Assembly: GCA_045132495.1 (NCBI GenBank)
Contig: JBGUSK010000107.1
Span: 1 to 9,823, forward strand
Reading direction: 5' to 3'
DNA from: UBA11524 sp045132495
Lineage (GTDB): Bacteria > Bacillota > Clostridia > Christensenellales > Aristaeellaceae
DNA: 9,823 bases
A program made the position numbers and the translations under genes. Below are positions 7,554 through 9,823 of the stretch, one piece after another (position 1 is the stretch's first letter; every line of letters begins with the position of its first letter). The notes beneath the pieces were generated by a model. That model ran no database searches and was not told where the DNA came from. It was given only the letters and a program-made list of their open reading frames with translations.

Positions 7554-7559
7554 ACCTCC
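7554..7559 (-). promoter_or_regulatory. Ribosome binding site deciding the DUF2284 gene start
   Basis: On the minus strand GGAGGT stands four bases before ATG 7549. It supports a 178-residue product rather than an N-terminally longer one that would translate through the hairpin at 7569-7591. Confidence 0.65.
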
Positions 7560-7564
7560 ATGTG

Positions 7565-7591
7565 AAAACGCCCGAAATGAGCATTCGGGCG
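7565..7591 (-). terminator. Intergenic hairpin with short T-run (attenuator or processing site)
   Basis: Read on the minus strand, CGCCCGAA pairs perfectly with TTCGGGCG around a seven-base loop (7591 to 7569), followed by TTTT at 7568-7565. It begins nine bases after the methyltransferase stop and ends just before the DUF2284 ribosome site. The T-run is short, so partial termination or an mRNA-end stabiliser is more likely than a full stop. Partial termination would lower expression of the two downstream genes. Confidence 0.6.
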
Positions 7592-7599
7592 CAGAAATA

Positions 7600-8592
7600 T
7601 CATCCTTCAACAGCTTTGAAGAAAGCCTGAATGTTATCCCAATTTGCATGGGCAGGAATATCGCAGCCGGAAGAGGGAATGAAATTCGGATAGCGGCCGC
7701 ATCGTTCCAATAGAACATGGGTGGCTTCCGTGATAGAACCAATAGTGCCGCCTGCAAACTGTCCAGCCGGATCAATGTTGCCCATGACAAGAGTATCGCT
7801 GGGGGTAACTTTCAAAACGGCTTCCAAGTTAATGGCGTTGCCGAAATGATAAGCAGCAGCTCCGAGATGATAAATGCTTTCCAGCATCTGGGGGACTGAA
7901 TTGCCGCAGTTGTGATAAATCACTGCAAAGCAGTCATCCTGTAGTGACTCGATGATGCGCTTGACATAGGGCATGGAAAACTCAACGGCCATATCAGGGG
8001 ACAAGATGCCTGCCAGTGGTTCAGCCGTCATGATGCCATCAGCACCAGCGTCCTTCATGGCCTGACCATACTGGATCAAATACTCCGTGGCCTTGTCCAG
8101 CACTGTGTGAACAGTTTCTGGCTCATCAAAGCAAAGATACATGATCTCTGTCACGTCCATCAGACGGCCAGCCAGTGAATATGGTCCGATCATGCCTGCA
8201 AGAACCGGCTTGTCGGTAATGCGTTGCTTTGCCTTGCGGACTGCTTCGATGCACAGAGAAGCACGGCCTGCAGACAGCGAGGGAATTTCAAGCGCATTTG
8301 CATCATCCTCATCTGAAATAAGCTGACCAATGATCGCTGGCACCTCATCTGCAGCGAAACGAACCTGTGCGCCGAAGGCCTCTGCTTCAATGGAGAGATC
8401 CATCAGGCTGACGGAAGCGATCGTTGATGTTTCGCGGGCAATGATTTCCATTGCTTTGGCTTGCAATTCGGATGACTTGACCAGTGCTTCCACCGATACG
8501 CCCATTTTCTGTGCAGCGGGGAAGGAAAGGATGGGTAGCGCTTTCTTTCTGCCGATACGTGCTGCATCCCAAAGGAGGGGGCGGATATTCAT
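7600..8592 (-). CDS. UroD/MtaA/CmuA-family zinc methyltransferase acting on a corrinoid protein
   Basis: The 330-residue protein has the uroporphyrinogen-decarboxylase fold signatures seen in corrinoid-linked methyltransferases: VLAGMIGPYSLAGRL (130-144), GADGIMTAEPLAG (183-195), YHNCGN (226-231), MGNIDP (270-275) and SSGCDIP (307-313). The zinc ligand set of MtaA-type enzymes is present as His227, Cys229 and Cys310. True UroD lacks these ligands, and I see no heme-pathway genes, so decarboxylase function is unlikely. MtaA-type enzymes move methyl groups between a corrinoid protein and a thiol such as coenzyme M; related enzymes demethylate other substrates. The actual acceptor or donor is unknown. 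GAGGTG lies five bases before ATG 8592, and the gene starts 15 bases after the corrinoid gene. Confidence 0.93.
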   Translation of the reverse strand: MNIRPLLWDAARIGRKKALPILSFPAAQKMGVSVEALVKSSELQAKAMEIIARETSTIASVSLMDLSIEAEAFGAQVRFAADEVPAIIGQLISDEDDANALEIPSLSAGRASLCIEAVRKAKQRITDKPVLAGMIGPYSLAGRLMDVTEIMYLCFDEPETVHTVLDKATEYLIQYGQAMKDAGADGIMTAEPLAGILSPDMAVEFSMPYVKRIIESLQDDCFAVIYHNCGNSVPQMLESIYHLGAAAYHFGNAINLEAVLKVTPSDTLVMGNIDPAGQFAGGTIGSITEATHVLLERCGRYPNFIPSSGCDIPAHANWDNIQAFFKAVEG

Positions 8593-8607
8593 CAGTTCAC
8601 CTCGTCG

Positions 8608-9234
8608 TCAGGAGCAGAAAGCGACAGCAGCATCTGCGGCAGAGGCTGCGTCAGGGGTGTAGGCGTCTGCGCCGATCTGTACGCGGAATTCATCGGACAC
8701 AGGGGCGCCGCCAATCATGATCTTGACCTTGTCGCGGATGCCTGCCGCTTCCGCTGCTTTGACGACATCAGCCATCGTGGGCATGGTAGTAGTCAGTAAT
8801 GCGGAGCAGCAGATGATTTGACAATCCTGCTCAATGGCGGTGTTCACAAATGTCTCGGGGGAAACATCAGTGCCAAGATCAATAACTTCAAGGCCTTTGC
8901 CTTCCATCATCATTTTTACAAGATTCTTGCCGATGTCATGCAGATCACCCTGCACAGTGCCGATGCAAACACGGCCACTGGCTTTCACACCATCGGCGGC
9001 CAGCAGGGGCTTAAGCAGTGCAGAACCCATATTCAGTGCGCGGGCAGCAACCAGTACCTCGGGGACAAAAATCTCATTATTGCGGAATTTTTCGCCAACG
9101 ACATCCATGCCTGCGATCAGACCCTTTTCGAGGATTTCCTTCGCGGGAATGCCGCTGTCGATAGCTTCCTGTACCAGTTGCTTGACGATCTTTGCCTTGC
9201 CCTTCTGCAGGTTTTCGGAAATCTGAGAAAGCAT
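8608..9234 (-). CDS. Corrinoid (cobalamin-binding) methyl-carrier protein, MtaC/MtbC-like
   Basis: The 208-residue protein is the standard two-domain carrier. An N-terminal helical cap domain (about 1-85) contains the GMDVVGEKF and FVPEVLVAARA motifs. The B12-binding Rossmann domain (about 87-208) holds GDLHDIGKN (96-104), whose His99 is the expected lower cobalt ligand in the D-x-H-x2-G motif, and a GGAPVS loop (175-180). It shuttles methyl groups as methyl-Co(III) and Co(I). AAGGAGG at 9243-9249 stands eight bases before ATG 9234. The frame stays open for 128 more codons upstream, but that part lacks any carrier-protein similarity. It is the first gene of the minus-strand operon. Confidence 0.95.
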   Translation of the reverse strand: MLSQISENLQKGKAKIVKQLVQEAIDSGIPAKEILEKGLIAGMDVVGEKFRNNEIFVPEVLVAARALNMGSALLKPLLAADGVKASGRVCIGTVQGDLHDIGKNLVKMMMEGKGLEVIDLGTDVSPETFVNTAIEQDCQIICCSALLTTTMPTMADVVKAAEAAGIRDKVKIMIGGAPVSDEFRVQIGADAYTPDAASAADAAVAFCS

Positions 9235-9263
9235 GTGTTTTGCCTCCTTATTGAATCGATATA

Positions 9264-9281
9264 ATCCGAACAAAAACGGAT
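9264..9281 (-). other. Inverted repeat at the predicted 5' end of the corrinoid operon mRNA
   Basis: ATCCG and CGGAT are separated by eight bases (arms at 9264-9268 and 9277-9281), with imperfect outer matches TTGAATC and GATTGAA. If transcription starts near 9281 this would be a hairpin at the very 5' end, or else an operator overlapping the start site. It is short and could be chance. Confidence 0.35.
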
Positions 9282-9287
9282 GATTGA

Positions 9288-9296
9288 AGTATAACA
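9288..9296 (-). promoter_or_regulatory. Extended -10 promoter element of the corrinoid operon
   Basis: On the minus strand the sequence reads TGTTATACT, that is TG-n-TATACT, an extended -10. The matching -35 position at 17-base spacing (9311-9316) reads TACGCA and is poor. This combination fits an activator-dependent promoter. The transcript would start near 9281, giving a leader of about 47 bases. Confidence 0.5.
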
Positions 9297-9341
9297 TCAT
9301 GAAAAGAAAATGCGTATCGAAAAAATGTGCAGGAATATAGA

Positions 9342-9358
9342 AATGCTGCTGTAATGCT
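9342..9358. repeat. Direct repeat AATGCT, 11-base spacing
   Basis: AATGCT occurs at 9342-9347 and again at 9353-9358, one helical turn apart and about 60-75 bases upstream of the predicted transcript start. This spacing suits the two helix-turn-helix motifs of an AraC-family protein. It is a candidate operator only. Confidence 0.35.
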
Positions 9359-9383
9359 AAGTGTTGAGAAACAACGAATCGGT

Positions 9384-9409
9384 TGAATGTGGTGAATGGA
9401 GAAGGAATG
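9384..9409. repeat. Cluster of TGAATG/GGAATG boxes
   Basis: TGAATG at 9384-9389 and 9393-9398 and GGAATG at 9404-9409 are spaced 9 and 11 bases apart; a further GGAATG lies at 9440-9445. The near-helical phasing upstream of the promoter suggests a regulator-binding array, but the elements are short. Confidence 0.3.
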
Positions 9410-9527
9410 ACCGGATGCTGCAATAATGTAGTGCCCCGTGGAATGGGTTGTGTATGAAATAGCAGTATTTCTAAAATATTGAGGTTTTTTCTGATATGGA
9501 AAATCGGAGGTGTGTGATAGGATACGT

Positions 9528-9823
9528 TTACAGGGGACGCTTGCGGAACTCGTGAGGGGACGTGCGGGTGATTCTTCTGAAGGTGTAGCAGAAATTCGCG
9601 GCGCTGTTGAATCCGCATTGAAAGGCGATTTCCTGGACGGACATGCGGGTCGTTTTGAGAAGCTGCTGCGCTTGTTCCACGCGGCTCTTTACGACGAACT
9701 GGTAGGGGGATAGACCTGTTTCCTCTGCGAACATATGTGAGAAGTAGCTGGGGGAATAGCCTGCGCTTGCGGCGATCTCCTCTACAGATAATCTGTCTGC
9801 GAGATGGCTTTGAATGAAAGTTA
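9528..9823 (-). CDS. AraC-family transcriptional regulator, C-terminal DNA-binding domain (partial)
   Basis: The frame is open to the right edge, so the gene's start is outside the window. The 97 codons seen encode a complete AraC/XylS double helix-turn-helix: first HTH LSVEEIAASAGYSPSYFSHMF, linking helix RVEQAQQLLKTT, second HTH MSVQEIAFQCGFNSAANFCYTF, and the family's closing TSPHEFRK. The ligand-sensing part is not visible. It lies upstream of the corrinoid operon on the same strand, 293 bases away, so it could activate that operon or regulate genes beyond the window. The TAA at 9528-9530 ends it. Confidence 0.93.
   Translation of the reverse strand, partial: TFIQSHLADRLSVEEIAASAGYSPSYFSHMFAEETGLSPYQFVVKSRVEQAQQLLKTTRMSVQEIAFQCGFNSAANFCYTFRRITRTSPHEFRKRPL

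Larger units (their letters stand above)
9235..9527 (-). promoter_or_regulatory. Upstream regulatory region of the corrinoid operon
   Basis: This AT-rich 293-base gap between the regulator gene and the corrinoid gene encodes no protein I can support. It contains an extended -10 element, short direct repeats, a leader hairpin near the predicted transcript start, and a 6-bp perfect hairpin GAAATA-GCAG-TATTTC at 9456-9471. No B12-box of a cobalamin riboswitch is visible. Confidence 0.6.

Noticed and set aside
7600..8592. Heme-pathway uroporphyrinogen decarboxylase
   Set aside because: The H-x-C and C zinc ligands, the lack of the N-terminal UroD signature, and the corrinoid neighbours point to a methyltransferase.
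9235..9527. Cobalamin riboswitch ahead of the corrinoid operon
   Set aside because: No B12-box or the expected multi-stem core is visible in the roughly 47-base predicted leader or in the whole gap.
9235..9618. N-terminal extension of the corrinoid protein through the intergenic region
   Set aside because: The extra 128 codons are rich in His and Phe, overlap the AraC-family gene, and lie upstream of a strong ribosome site that marks ATG 9234.

Overview
The window looks like chromosomal DNA of a Bacillota (Firmicutes) bacterium, most likely a Clostridia-type anaerobe of gut, rumen or sediment. The reasons are strong GGAGG-type ribosome sites, a TTG start on tex, tightly overlapping genes, a GH5 cellulase, and an oxygen-sensitive corrinoid methyl-transfer module. 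This taxonomic reading is an inference; no rRNA or marker phylogeny is available here. No tRNA, rRNA, CRISPR array or transposase was seen.

Left half (about 1-5530, plus strand). After the last 23 codons of an unidentified gene comes a compact run of six genes: a VanZ-family membrane protein, a GlmU-like left-handed beta-helix protein, a short peptide deformylase variant, a YaiI/YqxD-family protein, the RNA-binding factor Tex, and a secreted GH5 endoglucanase. The first five overlap by 4 to 17 bases and the cellulase follows Tex after 12 bases, so they are probably one transcript. It ends at a strong hairpin terminator at 5473-5529.

Right half (about 5528-9823, minus strand). A four-gene corrinoid methyl-transfer operon reads leftward: corrinoid protein, UroD/MtaA-type zinc methyltransferase, a Cys-rich DUF2284 protein, and a RACo-like ATP-dependent corrinoid activator with an N-terminal 2Fe-2S domain. 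It converges on the cellulase terminator. Upstream lies the C-terminal DNA-binding domain of an AraC-family regulator, cut by the window edge and on the same strand. The 293-base region between it and the operon holds an extended -10 element with a poor -35, short direct repeats at 9-11 base spacing, and a small 5' leader hairpin.

The right-hand genes would work together as follows. The methyltransferase and corrinoid protein exchange a methyl group through cob(I)amide. The activator rescues accidentally oxidised cob(II)amide using ATP and electrons. The Cys-rich DUF2284 protein may belong to that electron route. No separate MttB- or MtaB-type substrate methyltransferase is present, so the methyl donor is unknown. 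This module is the most interesting part of the window.
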